The notes: a model not told the origin generated them from the letters alone. A stretch of DNA of 64,000 nucleotides from Acanthaster planci (GCF_001949145.1 NW_019091408.1:1305296-1369295), one strand, 5' to 3'. Shown: positions 48,701-58,190, numbered from the stretch's first letter. A program made the numbers and translations.

Positions 48701-51700
48701 AAGTGGATTTTCATGTACTGTACATCAGTAGAAGGCCTAGGGTCAAAATTTCACTCAGTATGGCTCAATTTGGAGGAGTCAAATCGGCTCTGCATGCTTT
48801 GAACCATTCAAACATACAGTACCTGTACACTATGTAAATAAATGTGAATAAAGTAATATACATGTACATACTGTACATGTATGTAAAAACATGTACATCT
48901 GAACAAACATGCGAGTCCTCCTTCAGCTCTCACTAAAAGGTCACACACAGCAATGACAGCATACAGCATACAGTTCATGTACTGTACATGTACACATGTA
49001 TGTACCATATTGTAGATTTTGTGGGGGTGTTGCCAATAATGGCAATAATTTTTCATCCAGTTTTTGTGGAGGTGGCATTTTTTTCCCATTATGCCCCCTC
49101 CCCCAAAAAGCATGACAATTCTGCTTCCCATTACATATGAAACATTGCTATTGAATTATTTAGTTTCTTGGTTGTTTTGTTCTTTCCTGTTTACTTAAAA
49201 AATGGTTAAAAATCATATGACCATACCGGTAGAAAGGGAGGTTGGATGTCATTTGTTTCAAATGAAACGAACAACACTGTTGATGGGTACAAGTTACATG
49301 TACCGGTACATGCATTAAAGTTGAACCTTTCTACACTGCATTCAAACTAAAATAGACACTTTTTTTCTCTTTAGGAACCATTCAAAATTTTCAATGTTTT
49401 CAAATTTCAATTTTTTTCCAAAATAGTTCCAATCCCATTAAAAAAAATGATTTTTTTCCCCTTCAGTATTACACCATGAATGGTAGCAGCCATATTGAAT
49501 GCCACGCCACGACCACACATACAAATTCCTGTTACAGTATTACCTGATATAAGGCTCTGGATATGGATAGACGTAACCTTATGTGCTCATCTAGGAGCTT
49601 TGTATTTTTCACAGTGAAAATAAACCACTACATGTACATGTACACTGTACATTGTGAGCCCTGATGAACCAATGAAGTTCCGTCTGTCCATGAAAGCTCC
49701 TTTTTTACATTCCTGGCTGTTCTCTCATTGACTACATGTATACATCTAATTTTTGTTACAGAGCTTTCGTTTACAGCACTTTCAAGTCCAAATATCATGT
49801 CCCAGATAAGAAACATACAAAATGTTGATGCGAAATTTTTCATATTACGCAGTAGTATATCACCTACATGTACATGTAAGATGGGTTGAATTCCTGGACC
49901 GGCCATCGCTCCTTGAGCACGGTGATGGTCCGACAGGACATCAGGCTTCACTGGACCACTGACTTCAACATAAATACACCACATGTACATGTACATGAAA
50001 TTGAAAAATACCTACATGTATGTATGCATGAAGTGCAATCTAATTTTGTGAATTACATGTAACTTGCAAAAATATTTCTGAAGTTTTTGATTGTTTCATA
50101 TTTTCAGGCTGTTGAAGTTCAGGGAGTATTACATGTACATTGTATGTTGTCGCGGGCCAGGGGTCACTGGATCCTGGCCATTCCATGTCATTCTCGCTAT
50201 TTCTAGCAGTAGGAACCAGTTTTTGGTGCATGTTTCTCCACATGTGCTTCCAACATTTGTCCAACATACAATGTGCACGATGCAAGTTGCTTCATCTTTG
50301 TGGGAAAGCCTGCAGCTTTTGCAAATGACCAATTACCATATGACGGCAATTTTGTATTTGGTTCCATACACCCTGATCTAATGCATATACCGGTACAGTG
50401 TACATGCATGTACATGTATGGAAAAATTCATACACTTGTACACATGTACAATGTACATGTACATTGGCTTTATGCGGTTGCATTGGTTACAAGCCCATGC
50501 AAGCACTGCTCGGATAATGCTCAAAATAAGCTTGGTTCCTAGTTATAATGCAGAGCACTTGAACTGGAATCTGTATCATGCAGTGCATACGTGTACATGT
50601 ACACGTAGTACTAGGGAGTAGCAAGCTACGGTATGCTACGGGATTCAAGTGGGTGAATAACCCAAAGGTAAAAGCACCTGGTAATCGATACTCGTGTGAA
50701 AGATGATCAAACACAACTGGTACCCCACTGCATTTGTAAAGCCAACATGTACATACATGCACATAACTGCTACAAATGTCTGGCTTCCAATAGTCTACTG
50801 AAAAACCACCTTCACCCATAGAGTTTCACACGTACATGTACCGGTATGTACATGTATACACGTACATGTACATGATATCCATAACTGGCAATGAAATTGA
50901 AAAAGATTGCAAAATGTATGTGTAACACTGGCATGGAGGGTACATGTACAATGTACATGTAGTGTACAAGTCAAAAGATTTTTTTCTTTTATTCATGAAA
51001 ACTGAATTTCAATTTTCAATTACATGTACTTACTGTACAGGTACATGTACCTCGACCATGTCGACCCATCCAACATTTTGAAAAACAATCTAAATTTAAA
51101 ACACTGAAATTTTACTTCTTATTTCCCAGGTTCACATTTCCTACATCCCCCGTCCCACAAAACTTTAGGGTCATGTAGTCAACTTAATAGGATAGATAGT
51201 GAAACAAGAAGTCAGGGCAGGAACTTCGTTCTTGAAAGGGCACGGCAATTTCTCATCTGCAAAGGGCAAGTGTATTAGAAAATCGACTTGTCTATGGGGA
51301 CATTTCAATGGGCATTGAGAAAACGACCAGGCACATCAAGGCAATTGCTTCCGATGCCTCCTCACTTCCTGCCCTGCGAAGTATAACTCTTTTTGGGGGG
51401 GAGGGCCTTGTAACCATGCAGCATTTTTATTCAAGATGAGCATTTGATTTCAAGGTCTCTGTTGCTAAACACTTTGTGTCTGAAGTACATGTACATGTAA
51501 AGAATATTTTGCATACATGTATTTCACAGGTTTTAAACCTTGCATTTGAAGTTACATACACGTGTACATTACTAGAAACCTATAAAAAGTTAAAATATGA
51601 TGAAGGTTCAACAACACAAGAAAAACTAAACAAAAAATACAAGGAGGCGGGCCGGGAAAAAGGAAGTGGGGGGACGACAAACTACGGTAAATGTAGTTTA

Positions 51701-51987
51701 TCTGTTTACATGTACATATTGATAAATTACAATGTCAGAAAAAATATAAACGTGATTTACAGGTACATGTATAAGCCATGTGATCTTACTTGCTGTTCAT
51801 CATACAGCTCCTGGATTTTCTCCTTTCCAGTACCAGTCTGGTACCCATCTCCTTCCCCTGCCAGCGCTGCTCCATTCTCTCCAGGCTGGTCCTCACTCAG
51901 TCCAAACTTCCCCCACTCGATGTTCTTGCTTCCTTTGGTCTTCTTCCCTGCGAGGGGGGCGCTCTCCTGGTCTAAGCCGTCAGACAT
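21585..51987 (-). CDS. SLC12A8: SLC12A8-type cation-chloride cotransporter family member with two alternative last exons
   Basis: A multi-pass transporter of the SLC12 family, related to human SLC12A8 (CCC9), which has been implicated in polyamine/amino acid transport and, disputedly, nicotinamide mononucleotide uptake. Ten shared exons (51790-51987, 36270-36416, 35111-35302, 34087-34318, 31699-31988, 30192-30338, 29399-29528, 28380-28745, 27705-27790, 27250-27425) join in phase to either 25282-25510 (730 residues) or 21585-21759 (712 residues); human is about 714. Hallmarks are [20 protein letters not shown] (first membrane helix), [61 protein letters not shown] and KGPNKEP, then a charged cytoplasmic loop and a last pair of helices ([14 protein letters not shown]). 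All introns are GT-AG except a probable GC-AG after the loop exon. Intron 1 is 15 kb and full of TACATG repeats. Orthology is confident; the substrate is not deducible. Confidence 0.95.
21760..25281. other. Sequence between the two alternative SLC12A8 last exons
   Basis: For the exon A isoform this is 3' UTR and flank; for the exon B isoform it is intron. A block at about 22060-22190 (TTTATTTAACCGAGTCAAGG and the following A-rich run) resembles a retroelement 3' tail. At 22540-22590 a short sequence (CATGATAAATTTATTAACTT) is tandemly duplicated. TACATG runs occur only at about 23705-23885. No further coding exon was found. Confidence 0.5.
24575..24580 (-). promoter_or_regulatory. Candidate poly(A) signal for the proximal SLC12A8 isoform
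   Basis: AATAAA on the minus strand (TTTATT on plus), about 700 bp downstream of the exon A stop codon. It is one of several possible sites (another at about 24056). Confidence 0.3.
25282..25510 (-). CDS. SLC12A8: SLC12A8 proximal alternative last exon (A)
   Basis: Acceptor CCACCACCTGCAG, entering in the same phase as exon B. It reads [19 protein letters not shown], then [20 protein letters not shown], and ends LLNRPEQ-stop: 75 complete codons plus the split Arg. The RYHHS core matches the human C-terminus more closely than exon B does. The tail contains EPAGLL and EGDQLL, both fitting the acidic dileucine [D/E]xxxL[L/I] sorting signal. GC content is higher than in exon B. Confidence 0.88.
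25511..27249. other. SLC12A8 intron 10 (to exon A)
   Basis: Holds a GGTGGT/GGCGGT-rich tract near the exon A acceptor and a (CCA)n microsatellite at about 26228-26250. A 158-codon plus-strand frame at 26145-26621 crosses that microsatellite and has no recognisable domain. I regard it as chance. Confidence 0.5.
27250..27425 (-). CDS. SLC12A8: SLC12A8 exon 10
   Basis: 58 codons plus two bases: [20 protein letters not shown], then [17 protein letters not shown] and [13 protein letters not shown]. It encodes the last membrane pair and the juxtamembrane segment. It ends with AG of an Arg codon, which both alternative last exons complete with A. Confidence 0.94.
27705..27790 (-). CDS. SLC12A8: SLC12A8 exon 9
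   Basis: 28 codons after a split Asp: [19 protein letters not shown]. The CNRWVSFIG end aligns with CNPWVSLLG of human SLC12A8. It enters needing one base from exon 8, which fixes the unusual exon 8 donor. Confidence 0.88.
27791..28379. other. SLC12A8 intron 8, probable GC-AG intron
   Basis: On the minus strand the donor reads AAG|GCAAGT, the canonical context of a GC donor, and the acceptor is CACACCACAG. The only nearby GT (AA|GTAGAT) would leave two bases and place TAA immediately into exon 9. It also contains a tRNA-derived SINE head. Confidence 0.75.
28125..28222 (-). repeat. tRNA-derived SINE head
   Basis: On the minus strand, CTGAGCTTTGTGGAATAATG resembles a degenerate tRNA A-box region, and GGGTTTGAATCCCACC is a good B box (GGTTCGAATCC consensus). 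Spacing is about that of a tRNA. No acceptor stem closes, so it is a SINE promoter remnant and not a functional tRNA. Confidence 0.5.
28380..28745 (-). CDS. SLC12A8: SLC12A8 exon 8, cytoplasmic loop
   Basis: 121 codons. Opens [13 protein letters not shown], matching the VDYSYFSLSMC segment of human SLC12A8, and continues as a Lys/Asp/Glu-rich loop with [17 protein letters not shown] and ends SQEKQ. The loop corresponds to the poorly conserved hydrophilic region before the last two helices of the human protein. Confidence 0.92.
29399..29528 (-). CDS. SLC12A8: SLC12A8 exon 7
   Basis: 43 codons plus one base: [20 protein letters not shown], then [20 protein letters not shown] and TYA. It contains a membrane helix and the ..NxLAPIVT.. 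family segment. Donor gtgagg, acceptor attgcag. Confidence 0.95.
29529..30191. other. SLC12A8 intron 6
   Basis: Unremarkable intron sequence with one TACATG run near 30150. No gene or RNA seen. Confidence 0.6.
30192..30338 (-). CDS. SLC12A8: SLC12A8 exon 6
   Basis: 49 codons, phase 0 at both ends: [20 protein letters not shown], then [20 protein letters not shown] and PIIKVLGHG. Nearly identical in pattern to the human region [18 protein letters not shown]. Confidence 0.96.
30812..31613 (+). mobile_element. Degenerate Tigger/pogo-type DNA transposon
   Basis: Begins CAGTGGAACACCACTATAC and ends GTTATAGCGGCATTCCACTG, inverted termini flanked by TA on both sides (30810-30811 and 31614-31615), the target duplication expected of Tc1/mariner/pogo elements. 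At 802 bp it is much shorter than an autonomous Tigger. It carries a broken CENP-B-type helix-turn-helix frame and lies in SLC12A8 intron 5. Confidence 0.85.
31058..31198 (+). pseudogene. CENP-B-type HTH (pogo transposase N-terminus) remnant
   Basis: Reads [12 protein letters not shown], stop, [20 protein letters not shown], then [12 protein letters not shown]. The KRK...EKxEIIKRxEGxxQAxIAREYxxxxSTVxxIxKN pattern is the N-terminal HTH of Tigger/pogo transposases. A stop codon interrupts it and the catalytic DDE domain is missing. Confidence 0.8.
31699..31988 (-). CDS. SLC12A8: SLC12A8 exon 5
   Basis: 96 codons after a split Glu: [60 protein letters not shown], then [11 protein letters not shown]. 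This is the most conserved part of the transporter core. Acceptor GTCCTCAAG, donor gtaggg. Confidence 0.96.
32050..32285 (+). repeat. Retroelement 3' tail, SINE or LINE
   Basis: Contains ATGGGTTTTCCCTGGAATAT and TTTTCCTCCTCCCTCTAAAA followed by an A-rich (ATAAA)n end at about 32262-32280. This GGTTTCC..TCCTCCC style of end recurs in marine invertebrate SINEs and LINE tails. Family not assigned. Confidence 0.35.
33094..33360. mobile_element. MITE-like element with GGTCACTTGGGAGACATT ends
   Basis: The left end GGTCACTTGGGAGACATT is mirrored at the right as AATGTCTCCCAAGTGACC, about 265 bp apart. An inner palindrome (GGGAGACATTGAAATGTCTC and GATGTCTCCCTAA) lies at about 33280-33320. It is flanked on both sides by AAT-rich microsatellites, a likely insertion preference. 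Confidence 0.75.
34087..34318 (-). CDS. SLC12A8: SLC12A8 exon 4
   Basis: 77 codons plus one base: [60 protein letters not shown], then [22 protein letters not shown] and AGVKW are diagnostic of this branch. Donor gtaagg. Confidence 0.96.
34319..35110. other. SLC12A8 intron 3
   Basis: Short TACATG runs at about 34510-34530 and 34610-34635. Otherwise nothing recognised. Confidence 0.6.
35111..35302 (-). CDS. SLC12A8: SLC12A8 exon 3
   Basis: 64 codons, phase 0 at both ends: [64 protein letters not shown]. It contains membrane helix 2 and the [17 protein letters not shown] motif of APC-superfamily transporters. Confidence 0.96.
35303..36269. other. SLC12A8 intron 2
   Basis: TACATG runs at about 35385-35430, 35925-35980 and 36035-36050. 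A segment at about 35510-35760 gives an 83-codon minus-strand frame without recognisable domains. No splice logic links it to the transporter. Confidence 0.5.
36270..36416 (-). CDS. SLC12A8: SLC12A8 exon 2
   Basis: 49 codons, phase 0 at both ends: [49 protein letters not shown]. It begins the conserved transporter core and first membrane helix, and is near-identical in pattern to human SLC12A8. Confidence 0.97.
36417..51789. repeat. SLC12A8 intron 1, dense TACATG / TACCGGTA repeats
   Basis: A 15.4 kb intron in which short TACATG runs recur every few hundred bases from about 36620 on, densest at 38060-38280, 39160-39400, 42850-43040, 44590-44900, 45280-45420, 46470-46700 and 47450-47560. Related palindromic words TACCGGTA, TACTGGTA, TACCAGTA and GTACGGTAC are mixed in. 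Stretches such as 47820-48700 are nearly free of them. No coding exon, RNA gene or intact transposon was recognised; short frames with MYMYM or VHVHV runs are repeat translation. Confidence 0.85.
51790..51987 (-). CDS. SLC12A8: SLC12A8 exon 1, cytoplasmic N-terminus
   Basis: 66 codons starting [20 protein letters not shown] and ending [10 protein letters not shown] before donor gtaaga. The VQELFHEAAQQ segment of the human N-terminus aligns with IQELYDEQQ. The start is the only Met of this frame near the 5' end, with G at -3 (GACATGT). It is followed by a hydrophilic, Gly/Glu-rich region. The 5' UTR and promoter lie above 51988, with no clear boundary. Confidence 0.9.
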
Positions 51988-52969
51988 GGCACCGACAGGA
52001 CAGGGCCCGGGTCAAAGGTTACCTGGGGAAAGTAGAACCTGGGGGAGGGGAGGACAGTGTTGATGGATCAGCCTGGCAGGAATGTCGGTCACACTTCAGT
52101 ATTGGGTAGTACAGTGCATGTACATGTGTACTTGAAGAACTTCTAAGATCCCCTCAACATACATGTACCGGTGCATGTACATGAATCGTACGTTGTCATT
52201 TGATGCATTTTCAACCAGATAACAGCGTATAATGTACCGGTATGACCTGAATGAAACAGAAACAAATTTACTTTAATATTAATCATAATTTAACAGTTAC
52301 CCATACATCAGTGTACATGTGTACAAGTTGGCCTACTCATACACAAAAAATGATTTAGTGTCAATCACCACGCTGTGCCATATACATGTATACATGTATT
52401 CTACTTACTAAGTTGCGAATTTTAGTAACTTGCAGAAATTTTCTTTCCTTATTGATGTTTTTTCAATCTGCAACTAAAATGCATGGTGTACCGGTAAATG
52501 TGCTCATGCTATTAAGCTGGTCATATACATGCACATGTACAAAGACTTGCTGGCAAACCTGCGGCTTTTCCATAATGACTTTTTTCGCAATTTTAGTGCA
52601 TGGAGAATGGGAACCAATTCAGGATTTCTTCATTCGTTCTCTTCCAAAGTAAGTTAAACTCTTTCTTAAAAGCTAACACAGTTCTAGCATTCACTACATG
52701 TATACTGTACATGAACATTGTACTTTCTGAGGGAGGGCATTCCATGCATTCACTGGGAGGAGCAATATTCATCACAATCAAAATTGAAATTTGTATAAAC
52801 ATTACAGCTCTGGAAGTACATACATGTACATGAATGCGAAAGCTTGCACTCACAGCATTAAGATATTTATCATTAGATAAGATCTTTATTATTATCATTA
52901 TTACTCATTTGTAGTAATGACACCAAGGATTCCTCAAAAGCAAATTACTGCTACCGCAGCTTTCAAGTA
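51988..52969. other. Upstream flank of SLC12A8
   Basis: Presumed 5' UTR and promoter region on the minus strand. TACATG runs occur to about 52560. A minus-strand frame at about 52600-52860 contains VVNARTVLAFKKEFNLLWKR, which resembles the C-terminus of LINE reverse transcriptase proteins, but it is weak. No core promoter element was identified. Confidence 0.4.
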
Positions 52970-53050
52970 GGGTCCATGGTCTAGTGGACAGGGTGCACAT
53001 TTTTGGATCACATGATACACTCCCAACTGGCACGGCTGGGTTTGACTTCC
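52970..53050 (+). repeat. tRNA-like SINE head
   Basis: Reads TGGTCTAGTGG at 52977-52987, an exact-looking A box of the tRNA-Glu/Asp kind, and GGTTTGACTTCC at 53039-53050, a degenerate B box. The intervening region does not fold into tRNA arms and the stem does not close. It is a pol III promoter remnant of a SINE, not a tRNA gene. Confidence 0.6.
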
Positions 53051-56000
53051 AGGTACAGTATCGTCCTTTTTGTTTCGTCCCCAAAATTTGACATTGTTCT
53101 TCTTTTGTTAAGTTTAAATTGACCCCAACATTCAATTACAGAGTGTTTCATTTTCTTTTTCTGATTCATGGCTCTGGAGGATTTGTTTTTGGGGGAAAAA
53201 GTCTAAAATTGTAAAGTGGTCTGATTCCCTACCTGGTGAATACAAAGTCACAACTACATTTATGATTACTCACAGTAAGAGCGTTTAAGTCCCAATAAAC
53301 AGTTAGGCCTACTGCACATGTGTTCGACTGAATATTGCTTAGGCCGATTAGAATTAATTCTTTGTTTATCATAACTCATTTTTTATTTGGGCTGGGAGAA
53401 CCTTTGATATTTCAAGTTACAGGTAGTAATATTAGTACTAACTTTCTAGACTTTTTAGATAGTCTGAAAATAATGAATAAATGAATGAATGAATAAATGT
53501 GCTGAGTTGCGATTAGTCAAGCTCCGATATCACACAGCTGACAGTTATTGAGAGTTCAATCTGCTGATTTTCTGTAGTGTGGATGGGCAAAATGCTCAAG
53601 AATTTCACCATTTTAATGAGGTAAATATATGGGGAAAATTTGATTTACACCTACAAACCATTTCACCACAAAAATTCAATTCCAAAACTCCATAGTGTTA
53701 CAACACCATGTATGATGTAAACCGTGTTGGCTCGGAGTCATATGGATAATGACGGAGTAGTGACTATGAGTTCTCAAAGTATTATGTACTCACATAATCA
53801 CCTTGGTGATTTCAAAGGTGTATTTTCAAGTGGGGGATATTCTGCAAATGCTCATTCGCCTGGGCCTCCGTGTACATGGTGTACGGTACGGTACAGGAGT
53901 ACCGTATTTACGTTGACTACTCTACTCTGTGCCGATGGTCACACACGGTCACAGTGCAATACGTTCACGCTTGTGACTGTAACACTTGAGACTGCAACTT
54001 GCAAGTGCAACATTCATAACATTACCATCAAGCCTTTGAGTTTATTTCAATGATATTAAGCGTTTACTCGGCAATCACACTTTGTGCAGTCTGTTCAAAA
54101 ATTTCAACACACGCCTAAACTCACCATATGTGAAGCTCTCAAAGAACAAAACGAAATTATGTAGGCCAGAAACGGAGAGCTTCATTCACCCCCAGCCGGC
54201 GACTTGTGTTGATTTCGCCTGCTATGTTTCGCTATGCAGAGTCTACTAGTCCGTCGTATAAATGTATAGACTGGTCCCACTTTGCCCGGTCGAGCGTTTA
54301 AACCCAAACCTGTGTGTATGAGCATAGGTCACCAAGCCTCCTGCAACTTACAGAACAAGAGAGGGCGACACTTAAGATGGTTGTGTCGTCTGCATGCTCC
54401 TCCGGCGTTTCTCTAAGAACAGAGAGAAATCCGGGAAAATAAACAAATTGTGAAGACCCTGCTGATTTTGGTGGAAAGAGATTGGAGTAGGCCTATTCCA
54501 GTCAGTGATCAGAAGTTCTGCTTTTTTGTCTGGCTCCACCAAAACCGTTCTCAGCATACGAAGGAACTACATGCATAAATGCGATAAAACGCAAGGGAAA
54601 ATCACACCCCAGTCTCTTTCCACCAAAATCAGCAGGGTCTTCAATTTGTTTGTTTTCCCCGCTGCAACTCATGCTGCTGCCGCTCGTCATTCTGATCAAC
54701 CACGCAAGCGGACGATAGGGCACTCCGAAAATTCCTTTCCACGTCTGATGATATAAGACCTGTCCTGCAATATTTAGTGTTTTTGAATGAGCACTAAATA
54801 TACTTTCTGCCTTTTATGTGGTTCTAAGCTTGTGATCTTTGTTGTAATTCACTTCACACTTTTATCAAGTGGCCGGGACATGTAATCAAAGTGGTACATT
54901 TGGATAGTGCTGGTGTAACCATGAATCTTTGCTTCTGAGAAACATGTAACAAACTTCCTATGTAAGGGGAGACGGGAAAAACCGTTTCGCACTGTTAACC
55001 TCAATCACCCACCCAAATCATGTAAATGCAATATCATTCTAAAGCACTATTCCCTTCCTTGACAACAATTCCATGATGTCTGACATACATTTTGGACACT
55101 TCAACAGCGTGTATTATTAGACTTAGAACTAAAGGCCTCAAGCAGATTTCATATTTGGTAAAAGGCATCAACCAGTTCATCAGTTGATTTAATTAAAAAA
55201 AAGTAGCCATCCAGCATTATTACTCTAGCAGAAACTAACACCTTGGCGTTGGACGTACTCAGAGAAAATTCCTCTTTCTAGTATTAATTTTGTATCACAA
55301 ACTCTGTGAAGTGCTAGGACCTGAAGTGCTATGTCTCAAATGTTCAGTTTCATCGAACCCTTTTAGCATGGTAAGACATATTTTTATCTCATTGTGGCTT
55401 ACAGAGAAAAAAATTATCAGTGATCGTTGTTGGATGTTACTTTATTGGTGTCCAGCGTACCCATCTAATTTTATATTACATATATGACATAGTGTATGCA
55501 TGCATCCTGATTACAATTGGTAATAAACATGGTTCACAAAGTGTATTACATTCATAGAAGTATCACTTTTTCACAAGGTGCCCAAATAAAAAGGCCCAAA
55601 ATAACCACCAAAATTCATGGGTTTTATGGCTGAACAGTTTTTAAATAAAAAAAAAAAAAACTTACACGCATTACGTCTCATATACCCCACAAATGAAATG
55701 TCTTTTCATACCCTATAATTTGGTGCGTGTAGTTCTGTCGATTTTCTGCCATGTGCACTTTTCCGTGGAATAAAGGGCGACATTTCACACACACGGTCGT
55801 ATTTGATAAGAACCTCAAACACATTCTGAAGCAGTTTACCGTCACACAGCGTTGGTCCCCTTAACCGTGATATTGTGAACGATTAGTGCACTCAAATGAT
55901 CAGAAAACTGGTTTTCTGATATTTCACCCCTTGCTACCAGGCACATAGGTTCAAGTAGTTGAAACCATGACTTGAATATTATTTCACTCTTGGCAATAGG

Positions 56001-56220
56001 CAATTACAAAATAAGGAGGGACACAATAATTCACTGGGCACCGCATTTATGGAATCACCCTTATTTCGGCTCTAATTTTTTATTAATGTCATTAGACATA
56101 GGCATAGGAAAAGTTGTCGTATCATTGCCATCAATTGGCAGGGTGTTACACCCGCCTTGGATGAATAGCACATTTTGTAGTTGTTGCGTGTATAACATTC
56201 TTTTTGGTTTAGCATTGTGA
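53051..56220. other. Intergenic region, mostly unique
   Basis: Almost free of TACATG repeats. It includes an (AATG)n run at about 53470-53500, the foldback at 54430-54665 and AT-rich filler. Part of 53700-54350 has more CpG than its surroundings and could be a promoter region for SLC12A8, but nothing more specific is visible. Confidence 0.45.
54430..54665. mobile_element. Short foldback with a hairpin-type repeat
   Basis: GAAGACCCTGCTGATTTTGG with TGGAAAGAGA at 54450-54483 recurs inverted at about 54618-54650 (CTCTTTCCACCAAAATCAGC then AGGGTCTTC). The arms are about 55 bp with few differences and the loop is about 130 bp. Non-coding. Confidence 0.7.
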
Positions 56221-56600
56221 CACGTTCTCTTTCGTGTGTCGACGTCGCAGCAGAGCTTTACTTTCTACGAGGCGTATCATCTGCTGCTGCTCTCCAGCAT
56301 TCCACCGATAGTCAGCAGCTCGTATGGCCCACGCCCAAGGGGCAATGATCCGGTCAAGACAAGCCAAGATCAAGTCGCCTCAAGCCTGAGCTCCCGCTTG
56401 GATTTTTGTGAGACCCACTCAAGACCGAGATCTGCCGCTCACCACCGTCTATCAAGACCACGACGGTCAGCCTGGATGACCACCATCTCCCGCTTGGGAC
56501 CCAAGAACGGCCACGGTGACAGTAGTAGGCTCCCATCGCAACGCCCTCCACACATTTCAGTTGGATACCGGTATCCCTTTTCCCTTTTATTATTTCATAC
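56221..56600. other. GC-richer block of unknown nature
   Basis: Composition jumps relative to the AT-rich flanks. Open frames exist on plus (126 codons, 56236-56616) and minus (65 codons, 56354-56551). The plus frame contains short repeated words such as AAGACCACGACGGTCAG and is Ser/Arg/Pro-rich, with no domain I recognise. It may be a fragment of a mobile element. Confidence 0.35.
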
Positions 56601-57631
56601 AGCCTTTACTATTTAGTTGAACCATAGAGGAAGGACACAGAAGGAGCTGTAACTCAGGCACTTCAAAGCGTCCAATGATGGTCGCCGCCGAGTCTGACAA
56701 ATAATAGAAAATATTCCAAAAATGCCTCATTGCTGCATGCATCTTAACTGGACAAGCGGGGCCAGTAATAACCTGGCAATACTTGTAGTTTTTTGCTTGC
56801 AATTAAATACAAACTATCAATGTGACCAGGAAATAGAAAGAGAAAAATTTCTGATATTAGACCTACTTTTGCCATCATAAACAAACTTTTTGAAATTTGA
56901 CACACTGTTTCATTATCCATGCAAAGTTTGTAATTCTAGTCTCCGCTGTCCAATATACATCAGTGTCAAAGACTTGGAACGAATTTGGCTAAGACTGGCC
57001 AACAAAATGTTCACTACTACTGGAAAGCCTAGTTCATTAAGAACAAAACACGCTATTTCATCACAGAGAGTGATCGTGAAATCTCATAAAATAAGCCTTT
57101 GTACAAATGCCATACTGAAAATGATTCAAACAAAACATAAAATCTTACAAACAGCTTGGCTATTTATTCCTAAAAGAAGTCCAGAAGAAAGCATTCGATA
57201 AGGGCAACAACTGCACATGAACACTTCGGGTATGCAGCCTAATAAAAGCAACTGCGCAAACACTGAATTTGATGATGTTGTCGGATCATATCAAGCACCA
57301 ACGATGGCATGAATATTCAACTTCCTATACTGCAGTACACAACGTTTTAGGGATGCAGATTTCCAACGAAAAATTGCGGCGACGATCATGGGGTACAAAG
57401 GGAGCTTATGGTTGCAAAACAGGTGGTGGGTAGCAGGCGTGCGCTGTGCTCTGGCTATGGACATACCGGGATGCCAGAAAGTGGTAATCGGCCAGATGTT
57501 ATAGCCCGGACTGTTCAAACTCCTTCTGTATCCTTCCTCCATGTTGAAACACAGTAGTGGATACTTCTCTTCAATCGAACAAGCATTATAAATGCTTTCT
57601 TCATTTCGGTTTTCATGTTGTCGATGATTTG
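56601..57631. other. Intergenic, no gene recognised
   Basis: AT-rich sequence. A 103-codon plus frame (56890-57201) and a 119-codon minus frame (57291-57650) show no recognisable motif. Confidence 0.45.
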
Positions 57632-58190
57632 ATGCTAGAAAAGATGACATCTATGTCAAGAAGACAACTGTTTGAACATGTTCATTCTTCTAGAATCATC
57701 ACTGACATTGAACTGTCGAACAAAAAATGCTTAGATTTTGTATTTCAATTCCACGATATTGATGGGTCTGATATCCCTGCGGATCCTCGACGACAGACAA
57801 CCAAGATGATAAAGGACTTTCTCTATCAAGTGAGAGATAGATGGACTCGAAGCAAACGCACGATGAAAACATTCCATCAAAACAACGCCGTTTGGTTGGA
57901 CCATAAAATATCATTTCCCGATGAAGTGGAACAATGTTTTGCCAGTAAGGACGCAAGCAGAAATGATCCTTGTTGTTCAGCAAAGCCAAGTACATCCAAA
58001 CAGCAACCAACAGTGGGACGTCCAATCGAGGATTGGCAAGCACTTTCAAAAAGATCAAGGCACAAAGCACTCGCACTTTCAAAACAAAAGAAACCAGCCG
58101 AGCTTCTGTTTGCAGCATCACAAGGATCGTACAAACAAAATCAAGACCTTAAGTATGTGCTTCAGTTTGCAATGATTTCACCGTCCAAAT
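57632..58190 (+). pseudogene. Fragment of an uncharacterised protein-coding repeat
   Basis: An open frame from the Met at 57632 runs through RRQTTKMIKDFLYQVRDRWT, DHKISFPDEVEQCF and GRPIEDWQALSKRSRHKALA, then KKPAELLFAASQ. The GRPxxxWxxLSxRSRxKxxxL pattern resembles the N-terminal part of multi-copy uncharacterised proteins in cnidarian and other marine invertebrate genomes; I recall no assigned function. It may be an exon of a mobile-element gene or a host gene fragment. Its frame continues for about 130 codons into the adjoining reverse transcriptase sequence in the wrong frame, a fortuitous fusion. Confidence 0.4.

Noticed and set aside
51476-52063. 195-codon plus-strand frame with Pro/Ser-rich end
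   Set aside because: Its last third is the antisense of SLC12A8 exon 1 and the rest is intron.
52970-53050. Functional tRNA gene
   Set aside because: Boxes A and B are recognisable, but there is no closing acceptor stem, anticodon arm or terminator run.
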